From the NCBI GenBank assembly GCA_029255685.2, contig CM055314.2:70878815-70942814 (forward strand): a DNA stretch of 64,000 nucleotides, read 5' to 3'. The notes beneath the pieces were generated by a model. The model saw only the letters and a program-made list of their open reading frames with translations, had not been told where the DNA came from and searched no databases. This DNA comes from Silene conica. Lineage: Eukaryota > Streptophyta > Magnoliopsida > Caryophyllales > Caryophyllaceae. Made by a program: the position numbers and the translations under genes. Numbering within the stretch: position 1 is the first letter of the stretch; each line of letters opens with the position of its first letter. Below are positions 32,399 through 44,615 of this stretch, piece after piece.

Positions 32399-34632
32399 AA
32401 TCTATATCGCTTCTTCCTGAGTCTTATGAGTAACGAAGTACAGGGTTGCATTCCTGGAGAGGAGGCGCAACCACTGGTACTATTGGGGTGGCTGGACACG
32501 CTGGCTGGTGCACCGGTGGCCGGAAAATCGTGAAAACAGGGGGTGTGAGGGTGAGCTTTGTCAAGGGACATTGGGAGGCTGCATGGTAGGGTTGTGATCG
32601 TGAAGGTGAGGGGAGTGCAATGGTGGTGTCATGGTGGTGGTGGCAGGGAGTTTAGCGAGAGGTTGTGTGAGGATGAGAGGAGTGTTTCTCGAGGGGGGAA
32701 CCACGGTGGGGGCTGGTGCATGGTGGTTGATGAGGAATGTTTGTCGGGGACTGACGGTTATGGGTAGGCGTATTAGGTGGTGGCTGGGTGTTGGTTTTTC
32801 GTGTGGTATTTGCCGAAACAAGAATTCAGACCGCAGTTTCGGCATTTTGTACAGGCGGATAGGGCAGGAAATTGTGGTGGTTGTGAGGGCCTTTGGTGGT
32901 GGCCAGAAAGTGGAATGCATAGTTGGTGGTGCAGACGAGAAAATGGGACCCTTGGTGGTGGTCGTGGGTGGCCTGGAAGATGGTGGTGTTGTCGTGAATA
33001 TGGGTATGCGGGAGTGTTACATGGTATGGGTTAGTTACTGGTTATCGGTTGTTTATGTCCATGTTTGTCACATATTAGGGTTATGTGGGAAAGTAGTCTA
33101 TAGTACTAAGTCATTATGTTATGGGTATATAGTTTATAGTAGTTAATTCGTATGGTTTAGAGATGGGTTAAGTAATGGAATTCGTTTAATAATATTTGTT
33201 GTTATGTTTCATAGTTCGTAATTTTAATAATATAATTCGTGTTTTCTTTTTCGTAATTCGTAAATATGTGTTTGTCAAGTAAACTTTATTTAATTGTTAG
33301 TTATATTTTATATAAATCGTTATTTAATTAATTGCTAATAAATAATAATTAGCGTTGAGACGGTTTTTATTAAATATCGAGATTTCTTTATCAAGTAACT
33401 CATAGTTTTATATTGGAGGATTAATTACTAATTATTGATATTATGGATATCTTTGAAGACGACATACTTAGTAACCGCAAGTGATATTAATTAATTAGTT
33501 AATTTGATTAATTATATTTTATTTTTGTTTACATCATTATATTAGTTAGTAATTATGCATATTATAATTATTGTTTTGTGATTGTTTTATTTAATTAAGC
33601 TTATGCATAAGTTAAGTAGATATGGAGTACAATTAGTTATTAGAATAATAAGTGATTGTATATTATTGTTAATTATTTAGGTAAGGAGTTGAAGTGTAAT
33701 ATTCTGGTTGTGGTTGGATATTGGCTGCATGATCGGGTTATATTGCTTACCAGGTAGGATATACCTACTCAATCTCGGTTTAATATGATTAGCTTCGTTG
33801 GTGTATTACATGCAATGTGATGTTTGGTTAGATTAATTGTTGATTATTGATATTGGCATCAGATTGTTTCGTTATGCATAACGGCATGGGAGTGTTGATT
33901 ATTTTCATTGGCATGAGTATTGCATTATTTATTGGCATGATTGAATAATAGTATTGCTGCATTCATGAGCATGACATATGCATTAGTTACTGAGATGAGG
34001 TATGGAATATGTATTGTTTCGATGTAAGCCCAGGGTGGTTCTGCAGATCAGGCCTGGTGTCTTCAGCTGTTATGCTGGTGTTCGACGATGGTCGATGATA
34101 CTCTGCCGGAAGGTTCGGTCAGGGTGGAAGTTACAGGTTGTGATTAGAGATACGGTGGTGATTGAGCTCAGTTGTGGCATGACATTTGCATATCATACTT
34201 TGTTGCATTTTTATTTATTGTACCTTGATAGTTATCCTACTCAACCGCGAGGTTGACCGTGTATTCGTTGACACCTGTGGTGATCCGGAATGGGGAGCAG
34301 ATATTTGACAGGTCTTGAGTTATCTGTTTTGGGAGCTCATGGGGAAGCATGACGATGTCGACTTGCCTAATTAGTTGATTAGCCCACTTAGTCAGACTAT
34401 CACGATGTAGTTTTATAATTAATGTTTCCGTTGTAGCAGTTTTATGATTAATACTTAGATTTGAGTTGAGTAAGTTGTAATAACAAAAGTTTAAATTTAA
34501 TCAGTTTTGTATAAAGTACTTTGGTTTTTTTTACTTTGTTATTCACTACCTCGGTCATTTCGAGATGGTGACAACTCTATTTATTTGAGAATGTCTTTCT
34601 AAAAGCTCTTAAATAAATAGGGTATTACAAAG

Positions 34633-34644
34633 TGGTATTAGAGC
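34633..34644 (+). other. Primer binding site (initiator tRNA-Met type), older LARD-like element
   Basis: TGGTATTAGAGC differs at one base from TGGTATCAGAGC, complementary to the 3' end of plant initiator tRNA-Met. It lies 3 bases after the LTR end. Confidence 0.85.
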
Positions 34645-37379
34645 GAATGTTCCTCAGGCCTGAACCAATGAATTTAATGAACTTAGGATGTGTCTAAACA
34701 AATGAACCCTAGGTGGAAACTGTTAGAAGCCCCTTAGTACGGTTAGGAAAGCGTGTCTAATTCGTACCCTAGCCGTCTCAGATTTGAACTGGGAATACCT
34801 TGGGAAGGGAAAACAGAGAGGTAAAAATTTAAAGGAACTAGATTTCATAGGAATTTGTTATTGTTTGTAGTTAGGAGCCGTTTATGTCTGTAATTTAGAA
34901 TGTAATCTAAAATTATTGCAGGATGCGAAATCAAGGTAAGTCTTATGTGATAAAGCCAGTAGGCCGAAACGTGTGTCATGTCACATTGATAATTGTTCTT
35001 TGTGCTATTCTATTTGTGTATACACTTCTTAGTTGAATGCCTTATTCTTTGCAAGAATTTAACGTTTGGCTTGCTATGCAAATGTAGTCGAATTTTGAGA
35101 TTTATATGCTCGTTACTATTTTACTACTTGTCTTAGTAATCTATGTCTAGTGATATGCAGAAGGTGTTGCGCCAAGCCATGAATGTCGTATAGTTATGTG
35201 TTAAATAAATCATACTTAAAATTTACACTCCAATTTTTATGTCTATTTATACACATTCAATTTAGTTATAAGGTTAATATTCAATAAGTGGCACCTTAAT
35301 GATTTCTAGTTTACATTTACGTACCTTAATAAGTTATGATGGTTATGATGGTAAGAACTAATTCATTTATTCATACATATAAAACTATTGAGTCATTTTG
35401 TTGATTCTATTTTGTTTCAGTTTCGCAATCTTCATTGTTTTCTAGATGTCAATTACAGTTTGAAATAATGAGTAAATCTTAATATGGTGCAATGTCATTT
35501 CTATGCGTCAAAAGATATGTCAACATGTTTTGGAGAAAGAATGATTGTGTTAAATGTGATAATGTGAAGTAATGGAAACTTTAAAGTAACCAAAATTGTA
35601 ATAAATTTTCAGAATGTTACCTTGATTGTACGTGCTGTCATTCAAAATGTGTTCCATGTGTGAATATGAAATGTTTATATATGATAACCTTCCGAGTTAG
35701 CTTCCTAATACTTTCGGTTTCATGTTAATATGAGTTATAGTTTGCGAGAAATAAATATTTTAGGCAACAGTGATCAGATTGTTACTGCACAGTTCTGTTT
35801 TGACCCATATTTTGTAAACGAAATAATTTAAAATGTGGTTATTTTTTATGCACAATTCCAACTCCACTGTTTAGAATATTCATTTACGTTTTCAAAATGA
35901 TAAGTCACGTAAAATCTTAACGAGTCGTTATTTAACAGTAATTTTTGCAAGTTGCCCTAATTTTCTATCTAGTTGCTGTAAAGTTTCTGTTTCGACCAAC
36001 TGGATTGTAAAATTCGTTATAAATAAATCCCTTAAGATTTGCATTTGATTTTTTTCCCTATAATTATTTAATTCATTATATTTTCTAAAAACTATAATAG
36101 CTCACAAAATGGCTAAGCGGTTATTTAATTGTGATTTTTGAAAGTTGCAGCATGATGTGTGATTGTTGAAATTGTAAGTTATGTAAGTTTTAAATATAAA
36201 AGTTTAACCAAATATGAATTATGTAATGTGACCAGGTAATGTTCTGATATGGCATTAGTAGCATGAGCAGTAGACATATGAAATGAATATAAAGTTTACT
36301 ATATGATAATATAACCTTGTTGTTACAATAATGTGAATGAATTTCATGACCTTATATGACTGTTATTGCGGAAGTTGAAACAAAATATACAAGTCTAAGT
36401 ATGACAATGTGATATGGTTGTTATTTTGCAAATATTTTGTGTGATTACCAAGTATATAAATGACTGGATACGTGTCTTTCTATGCTTATAATCGTATTTA
36501 TTTATAACTGTTAGTTGTTAACTTTGATCGGGTAGTTCTCGTATAAAGAGATTTGCAGTAGGTGTATTTATGTATGCCTTATTTCGAGTTGCCACTGTTA
36601 TTTTATCACGGAAATAGTGCAAGTTATGCAATCTGGTTAGAAGTTCGGAATTTTATACTGGTAAATGGATATTGTCAAATTTTTTTGTGACCACATGAAT
36701 ATTTATATGATAGTTCGAGTTGTGCTCAGATGTTCACATGTTGTATGTTTTGGTAACTTAATGTCTTTAGCGAGAAAACGTATTCTGTAAGTCATAATTG
36801 TTGCTTAGTTGTGGTGAAATGAGAAATGAGTAGTATGTAGTGCTTAATTATATTCTAGCATGTCGCTTCGCCTTTATATATAGTGATGATTGGTGTTTAG
36901 TGATATATAAATGTGACGAGGTTACGGGGACGTAACCATGTTTCAGGAGGACATGATAGGAAAATCTCGAAAGAACAATGATGATTATTATATGAGTTGA
37001 TCAGTAGTTCTATACATGGAAGTATTGCTTTGTGTTGTATCTTCCGGGTTGGTGCAATGATGCCAGTTATGTACATATATATTTGCATTTACTTGTTGGC
37101 CTGTTTCTTTAAGGAGGATAGACCGTAATAGAATGTCTTCATAGAAGATTTAGGGAGTCAGTGCAGAGGAGTGAAGGAGTGTCGTGTTTGGTTGTGTGGT
37201 TGAGGCCGTGTTTAGACAGCTGTTAAACTTCAGGACGAAGTTTGGTTTAAGGGAGGTGGAATGTAACACATGCCATTTTTGTTGGCAGTGATCTAGCGTA
37301 ACGGGCGTCAGTTGATTTTGGTTTGGTGATGGGTAGTGTGGTGAACTTCGGGGACGAAGTTCTTTTTAAGGAGGGAAGA
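34645..37379 (+). other. Non-coding interior of older LARD-like element
   Basis: 2.7 kb of AT-rich sequence without any gag or pol domain in six frames. It is related on the opposite strand to the interior of the younger copy (40775-44600), for example the PBS-proximal GTTCCTCAGGCCTGAACCAA. Near its 3' end are three hairpins (36920-36937, 37225-37243, 37343-37362) and the polypurine tract AAGGAGGGAAGA (37368-37379). Confidence 0.8.
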
Positions 37380-38313
37380 TCGTAATACCACGTATGTTAG
37401 CCTCGGTCAACGACAGTCAAACCATATTTTATACACGTATTTCAAAAGGAATGTTTATAAAGTATTTTACGTAAACTGATATTGTTTTATATATCGTATT
37501 TCAACGATTATTTCGTATTTCATAATCGATTGATATTTGTTGATTATTTCATAAAATGACATTTCATTTGTATTTCTTTAATTTTAATAATATATCTATA
37601 CTTAAATATATTTCCTATTTAATATTTATTTATCGTTAATATATGTTCCTATTTTGTACTTAAAGCGTAATTACATTTAAATCCTATTTTTTTTTATATA
37701 TTCTTATGTAATTGCTAATATTCTAATATTTCTATAATTTATATTATATGAACCGAAATATTACTGTACTAATAATTTTATATATTTTAACTAATTTAAT
37801 TAGTAATACTATATTTTATTTTCTAAACCCTAATATACAACCTACTCCTCAGTATACACCTTCTAATAACCTCTTGTCGTCTCTTTTCTTTGAACTCCTC
37901 CTCACCCATTACCATTATTCGGTACCAATGCTACCGTTACATCCTAAGAAGTAAGTATATCGTTTATCAACCGCTTTTTTTTCATCGTGTTACACATCGT
38001 TTCAATCTGTTAAATTCTCGTCTTTGCTTGACCTTTCGCTATAGCCCTTGTGACCGTGACCTAGCTTAGAGTTCCTTGACCTTTTGATGACCGTCGTTTG
38101 ACCGATTGGGGTTGGTGGCCGTCGTTTTTGCTGTATTTATGGCGATGCTTAAAACGTATATATATATATATCGCTTCTTGCTGAGTCTTATGAGTAACGA
38201 AGTATAGGGTTGCGTTGCTGGAAATGAGGCGCAGCCAGTGGTACTATCGGGGTGGCCAGACAAGGTGGATGGTGCACCGGTGGCCGGAAAATCGTGAAAA
38301 CATGGGGTGTGAG
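37380..38313 (+). repeat. 3' LTR of older LARD-like element, left part
   Basis: It starts (T)CGTAATACCACGTATG, one base off the expected TGTAATACC, and aligns with 28240-28965 plus 32399-32540 of the 5' LTR. It ends where the younger element inserted (GTGAG, 38309-38313). Confidence 0.85.
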
Positions 38314-40774
38314 TGTAACACCCCCATTTATTTAAGGGCCTGTACTAGGACTCCCTAGATAAATAAGGATGTTACCATCTCGGTTTCCCGAGGCAGTAGA
38401 TACAAAGGAAGATAAGCAGTACTTTAAATTGATAACTTATCTCAAAGAACAAGTTTATACAACTGAATTAAAACAAACTGTCCTGATAAAACAAAAGTAC
38501 AACTCATAAGTAACTACTATGGTGATCTAGACTCTAGGCAGGTCCGAATCCAAGCTTCTCTCTTCCCCTAGCTCCCATAGTCTCAACACCTGTCAATCTG
38601 CTCCCCAATAATTGGTTCATCACAGGTGATCACGAATACACAGGGTCAACCACGAGGTTGAGTAGAGAAAAACTGTAAACAAGCCACATTACTGTAAATA
38701 GAAAATCGATCATCTCCACTCCGAATCACAAGACCCATTATTCCCCACACCAATCACAAGACCCATTATCTCCGCACCAATCACAAGACCCATTATCTCC
38801 GCACCAATCACAAGACCCATTATCTCCGCACCAATCACAAGACCCATTATCTCCGCACCAATCACAAGACCCAATATCTCCACACCAATCACAAGACCCA
38901 TTATCTCATCTCCTCGTTGTGTATCACAGTATGATATAATAGCACAATATAACGATCACATGATAATATAACGCAAGCATGCTTAACACCAAATAAGAAC
39001 AGATTACACAACATTATATACCAATTTTCCCCTACCTGAAATAGCAGGAAATGTAGATACGCCCAAGCTCGTTAGAAGTGTTCCACACGAAACTCGCTAC
39101 CTAAACATGTATATGTAACGAATTAAAGTACTTCCCGAACCCAATAACAACCTATACTTACTTTAATTAGAAACCTTCCATAAATGGAAAGTTTCCAAAA
39201 ATAGAAACCCTTTATAAAAGGAAAGTTTCCATAAATAGAAATTTCCCCAACTTATAAATTCCCGACTCATAAACTTCAATTACGCGATAAAGAAATAATA
39301 AAAACGAAAGACGGCTTTTATTACTTAGAAGGAATATCACAATTAAAATATGATTAATAAAATACTTCAACCAATAAAAATAATAATAATAAAAATAATA
39401 ATAATAATAATATGAATAATACTAAAAGGAATAATAATGAAATAATATCAATAATAATACTCATTACTTCCAAAATTAAGTTATCGAACTATTATAAGCT
39501 CATACGATAATAACAATACAACTCACATTACAACATTATTAATAATGTTAAACAATACTTACAAATAATATTAATCATACTATATTAAAATAATAACAAG
39601 ACAACAATAACCATTATTATTATCACATACTAATTATAATTAGAATAATATACTAGTAATAATAATTATTATTACCCAACAACAACAATAATAATAATCA
39701 CGCAGTACAATGGCAAGAATAACACGCAGTAGCCAAAACACGCGAAACCGAAAACGAATAACATCCCACCGTGACTGACTACCCTCACAACCGCCACCTA
39801 CAACACCAACCGCAACCACCACCTTCGCCAGTGACACCACCAGGCTCACCACTGAGCCGTGGTGGTTCCTGGGAAGTCAGTACCCGCCGTAGACACTGCT
39901 GCAACCACCCACAACTACCGTTACAAACCCAGCACATACGACCCTCTGTTTCCCCTGTTTTGACCCGATACCAACACGCCAAACACCACTCACCAAAACA
40001 CCGCTATAAGACACCACAACCCACCATGAGAACCACCATCCCCAGCCCCTGACTACCAACTAAACATATATCCTACCACCCACATCAACCATAAACACGA
40101 CAAGACTCAATTTAAAACACAAACCCACACGCTCACCACGCCCCTGTTCTGAAACAAACCACGGTTCTGAAACTGGCGATGAAACGGTCTTCGACGACGG
40201 TCCTAGGCGGTCAACGACGCCATCCCTAGGGTTTATACATGACCACTACCCATCCCTCTCTAATAACATCCAATTACCAGAACCCATAAGCATTTACATA
40301 TACGACTATTAACATGTGAACTATAACGAAGACAAACCGTGAAATGGAAAACGTGGTGAGTATACCTGTTTCTGTGCGCAAACGACCAGCCTTACACCAC
40401 CCCAGGCCACCGTGTAGCACTCCCTCCTAACCCTTGGATGTGGCGGCAGCAGATGTGTGGGAGTGTGAGAGGCGTTGCTAGATTAGGGGTAGGTTTTTAG
40501 ATGAGTTCTTTCATGACGGCTGACAAGTGAATCTGAGGTGTTGTGGTTTTGTGTTGTGTCGAGTTGGGCTGTTTCTAGGGCACGTACTTCGAGGCCCAAC
40601 TCTCCCGACTCCGTAATTTGCTTAAAACACAAAATACTCATAATTCGCATACCCGACCGATTACAAACAATATAAAATATACAGCTATTCGATAAATTAA
40701 TTATCGAATATAACTTTCCAATCCCGTCAAAATAATTACGAATTATAATAATATATAAAATACGAGGTATTACA
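38314..40774 (-). repeat. 3' LTR of young LARD-like element
   Basis: Plus text starts TGTAACACCCCCATTTATT and ends ACGAGGTATTACA. It is followed by GTCTTCCCTCCTT, the polypurine tract on the minus strand. It contains the 27-bp minisatellite, AT-rich AATAAT tracts and a TTCGATAA palindrome near the end. Confidence 0.95.
38724..38915. repeat. 27-bp minisatellite in LTR (copy 1)
   Basis: About seven units containing AATCACAAGACCCATTATCT and CCGCACC. Confidence 0.95.
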
Positions 40775-40787
40775 GTCTTCCCTCCTT
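40775..40787 (-). other. Polypurine tract of young LARD-like element
   Basis: Plus GTCTTCCCTCCTT, minus AAGGAGGGAAGAC, directly abutting the 3' LTR. It is nearly the same as AAGGAGGGAAGA in the older copy and AAGGGGGAAAGAC in the chromovirus. Confidence 0.85.
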
Positions 40788-43700
40788 AAAATGAACTTCG
40801 TCCCGAAGTTCACCATCCCATGATCAACAACTGGTCACTAAACACGTAATTTAAAACATGAAAAGCCACATTACATCTAACACTGATAAGAGTACTTTAA
40901 AACCCAAAATGTTGCATTCTACCCTCGTTAAGAAAACTTTGTCCTCAAAGTTTAACGTATACTAAATTGTAGAATACTTCACGAAACAAAATAAAAAATG
41001 GACAACAGAAGCAATCAGGAGTTTCATATGTATTCACACAATCACGACATATCAAAAGTCATGTCATAAATCATTAAGATTTTACAATCCTATCCTCCTT
41101 AGAGCATGGTTACGTCCCCGTAACCCCATTATAAAATTCCAGCCATTACTCCGTCTTCCATTACTCTATCTCATAAAATCTTACTCTAAGAAGCCAAGTA
41201 TTGTATTATCATCGTCGAACTTAAGGCCAAAGACAAGGGGTGAGTGAACTAGCGGAATAAAACCGCAAATCAAAACTTCCATTTCAATATCAATTTCAAA
41301 CTCCGAATATAACTCAATAACCAAGGTCACACTGGACCGTAAACACGATATGGCACAACGGCCTAATAACTCATATCTCAATACCCTTAACCAGTTCCCA
41401 TCTCTATTTCAATATCGATATTGTCAAAGGTTCAAAGAACCATGCTCAACACTTAGAGTATAAACTCTAAGCTACTCACCCACGAGTTGCGGTCAAAAGT
41501 ACGACAATAATTAACAATACAAGAAAAGAAAAATATAGCCCAAAATAGGTACTCGCAAGTCCTCTCTCTTTGAATGCACAAACACGGCCATTAAACATGA
41601 ATAACAATGGCAGAGCAACGTTGGAATCATCTCATCATTCAATCATTCCAACCTCAACAATTATACCTTACCACCCATTACCTTTCATCATATTATCCAC
41701 TTTATAAACAACTCACTTTTTCACTAATAACCCAAACTCTTGTACGTAAATCACAACTCTCCAAAGCCCAATGCAAAGACAAGACATACAAAATATATTA
41801 GGTAACTTTAGACCAATACATTCACTTAGTGACAATAAAATAAACTTCCTATAATCTCAGCACAGAAACCCGAACAATCACAAATCAATTATAAGAAATA
41901 TAACAAACAACCTCGAACAATAATAAGAATAATAAGATCGGTAGAATCATGTTACGTAATGGAACATAATCATAGTAGCTAACACTTATATACATTTTAA
42001 TTTTTTTGAAGTTTGTAACACAAACTTATCATATTTACACTAATGTATAAGTTTAGTAAACTTGTAGCTCATAATTGACAACTTAAAGCATTTCATGTTC
42101 ATAATCTTACTATGTAAGCAAAATCATATTTTAAGAAAGCCATAGGGTAGGATTAACCAACGTAACTAAATATGGAGCATTGACATATTTCATAAGATAT
42201 ACACAAATCATTGACTACAAGACCGTTTAACATTCTTAGATATCAATAGGTTAAAACCACTTAGTTACATGCCTCATCCATTCACATTAAATCATTTATC
42301 ATAAAACTGGCAATATATGTGTCTTGCAAGTTAAGGGTTGATATACTATGCAGCAACTAAACATCAGGGCAGGATTTCGTCAACACGTAGCTACAGAATT
42401 TGTTATGTTGCAAACAATCACAATAATTATCAAAACGTCAAGCGTTATCATGAATAATCATCACTTGGAAAACATTTTGAAACTTTGGAACCCTTGGAGT
42501 GGTAATTTGTGGCAATTATAATCATAAATCACAAGATAATTTTACAAGCTATAGATCGAAACAAGACTACACGGAGGCATTCTGACCCTCAATTACTAAA
42601 ACATTATTCTTGTAAATTGTAGCTCATGAATTATGAAAAATTGAACGATAAAAGTAAACGAAGTCACAAGACTAGTATTTCCATAAATCACATGTCAACC
42701 AATTAATACTCAGTATATTAGGATCAGACTTTAAACATAGCAAATGCAATTCAATTTGTGACATAACGATATGCATGAAGGTGTTATAAAGAGTATTATC
42801 TCAGTGAACCAGACAACGATATACCCTAAATATATGAAAGAACATTAACATGATTCTCATTGTTCAAAATAATCACCATTACCTATAACAATTAGATTGT
42901 TATATCATGTTCACCAGTTTACCAGTCAAATTTCATTCTACCTTTTGTCAAGACTCGTCTCTAATAAACATGATTCTAACATCACACACGAATATCACAT
43001 CATTATTTTGAGGTCATAAAATTAGAAAACAAAAGCGTTTGTATTACTGAAGCGATTTTACGTAAACTTGACGAAATCAGCCAGGTCACATTATCATATG
43101 GTAAGGTTCATATTCATTTCAAATGTCTACTATACATGTTACTAATGCGCTATCAGGATACCTCGTGGTCACATCACATAATTCGTATTTGGTTAAACTT
43201 TTACATAGAACTTACATAACTTACGATTCCAACAATCAAACATCGTATTGCCACTTCCAAAAAAAAAAAATTATAATTAAAAAGTCGTTCAGTCATTTTG
43301 TGAGCCATTATAGTTTTTGAGAAATATGATAGATTCTCTAATCATAGGATAAAGAATAAAATGCAAAACTTAAGGGAATTATTTATAACGATTTTCACAA
43401 CTCTATTGGTCTGAACAAACACTTTACAGCCATTAAACAGAAATTTGAACAACTTGCAAATATCACTATTAAATAACGACTCATTAAGATTTTTCATGGC
43501 GTATCATTTTGAAAACGTGTACGAACATTCTGAACAGTAGAGCAGGAACTATGCACAAGCAATAACCAAGTTTATAGGTCAAAACGGGACTATGCAGTAA
43601 CAGTCTGACTACTGTCAACTAAAAGATTTATTTCTCCCAAAGATGTAACTCATATCAACATAAAACACAAGCATTGTAAACCCAACTCAGGGGTTTATCA

Positions 43701-44600
43701 TACATAAAGTTTTCATACTCAAATATGAAACACGTTGACATACATTTGAAGCATAAACATCACTTTGTACCATATTAACATTCATTCCTCATTTCAACAA
43801 CAATTATCATCTAGAAAACAGTAAAGATTTCGAAACTGAAAGTAGGCTCAACTATGTAACTCAATAATTATACGGGTGTATATAAATAATTTAGTTTCTA
43901 CCATCACACAATCACAACTTATTCAAGTACGGAAATATAAACTAGGAGTTACTACGATGTTACTTATTGATTATGAACTTCATAACAATTTTAAATGCGT
44001 ATAATAGGCATAAAATCTTAAGTAAGATATATGCAACAGATAACCATATAGAATTCATGGCTTGGGGTAGCACATTCCGCATATCACTAGACATGGATTA
44101 CTATAACATCCGAATTTGATCATTCATACCCAAATACCAACCAAAATATTACATAACTACGACAGTCATTTAATAGCCATATCCCATATAAGTATTCCCA
44201 ACACCAACATACTATGATCACACTACTCTAACCATTGTTCACCATTACACCTTCAAACTCTTAAATCTCAATTCCATCATCCAGATTGATCCACATATCC
44301 AATTACACATATCTTTCCAACAGTCATCATTAATCATAACTCAGATATTACTTACCTCGTTATTCTCCTGCAAGAACGTTAGTACAAGATAACTAGGTCA
44401 CTATATAATCTACCCCACTCTTCAATTACTCTCATTGGGTTCCCGAGACAGAACCGAAAGGGCCCATGGTTTGGTGTGAGGGGGCCCCTAACTCATCCCG
44501 TTCCTTTTTGGGGCTCCTATCAGTTCCACCTCGGGGTTCATTTTATTAGACTCTTCCTACGTTCATTAATATTCATTTGGTTTAGGCCTGAGGATCGTTC
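40775..44600 (-). other. Non-coding interior of young LARD-like element
   Basis: 3.8 kb, AT-rich, no retroelement domain in any frame. Three hairpins with a GGA-containing loop (on the minus, sense strand) lie near its 3' end at 40793-40811, 40934-40953 and 41108-41125. At the 5' end the PBS is followed by GAACGATCCTCAGGCC, as in the older copy. Confidence 0.85.
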
Positions 44601-44612
44601 GCTCTGATACCA
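44601..44612 (-). other. Primer binding site (initiator tRNA-Met), young LARD-like element
   Basis: Plus GCTCTGATACCA is minus TGGTATCAGAGC, a perfect initiator tRNA-Met type site 3 bases inside the 5' LTR. Confidence 0.9.
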
Positions 44613-44615
44613 CTT

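Larger units (their letters stand above)
28240..34629 (+). repeat. 5' LTR of older LARD-like element (interrupted)
   Basis: The LTR proper is 28240 to about 28965 and about 32399-34629. The intervening DNA is a TA microsatellite with two transposons. It lacks about 66 bp that the 3' LTR has near 37618-37685. It starts TGTAATACCCTGTATG and ends GGGTATTACA. Confidence 0.85.

Noticed and set aside
32561..33146. Frames of 119 and 171 codons, glycine/valine-rich on plus
   Set aside because: They lie in the LTR of the older LARD-like element. The matching part of the other LTR does not keep the frame, and neither resembles a protein family.
38710..38901. 63-residue frame of repeated MGLVIGAEI units
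   Set aside because: It is the translation of the 27-bp LTR minisatellite, appears identically placed in the partner LTR, and has no start context or homology.
39640..40059. Overlapping frames on both strands repeated at 45942-46361
   Set aside because: They occur twice only because they lie in the two LTRs of one element. The GC-rich patch makes stops rare.
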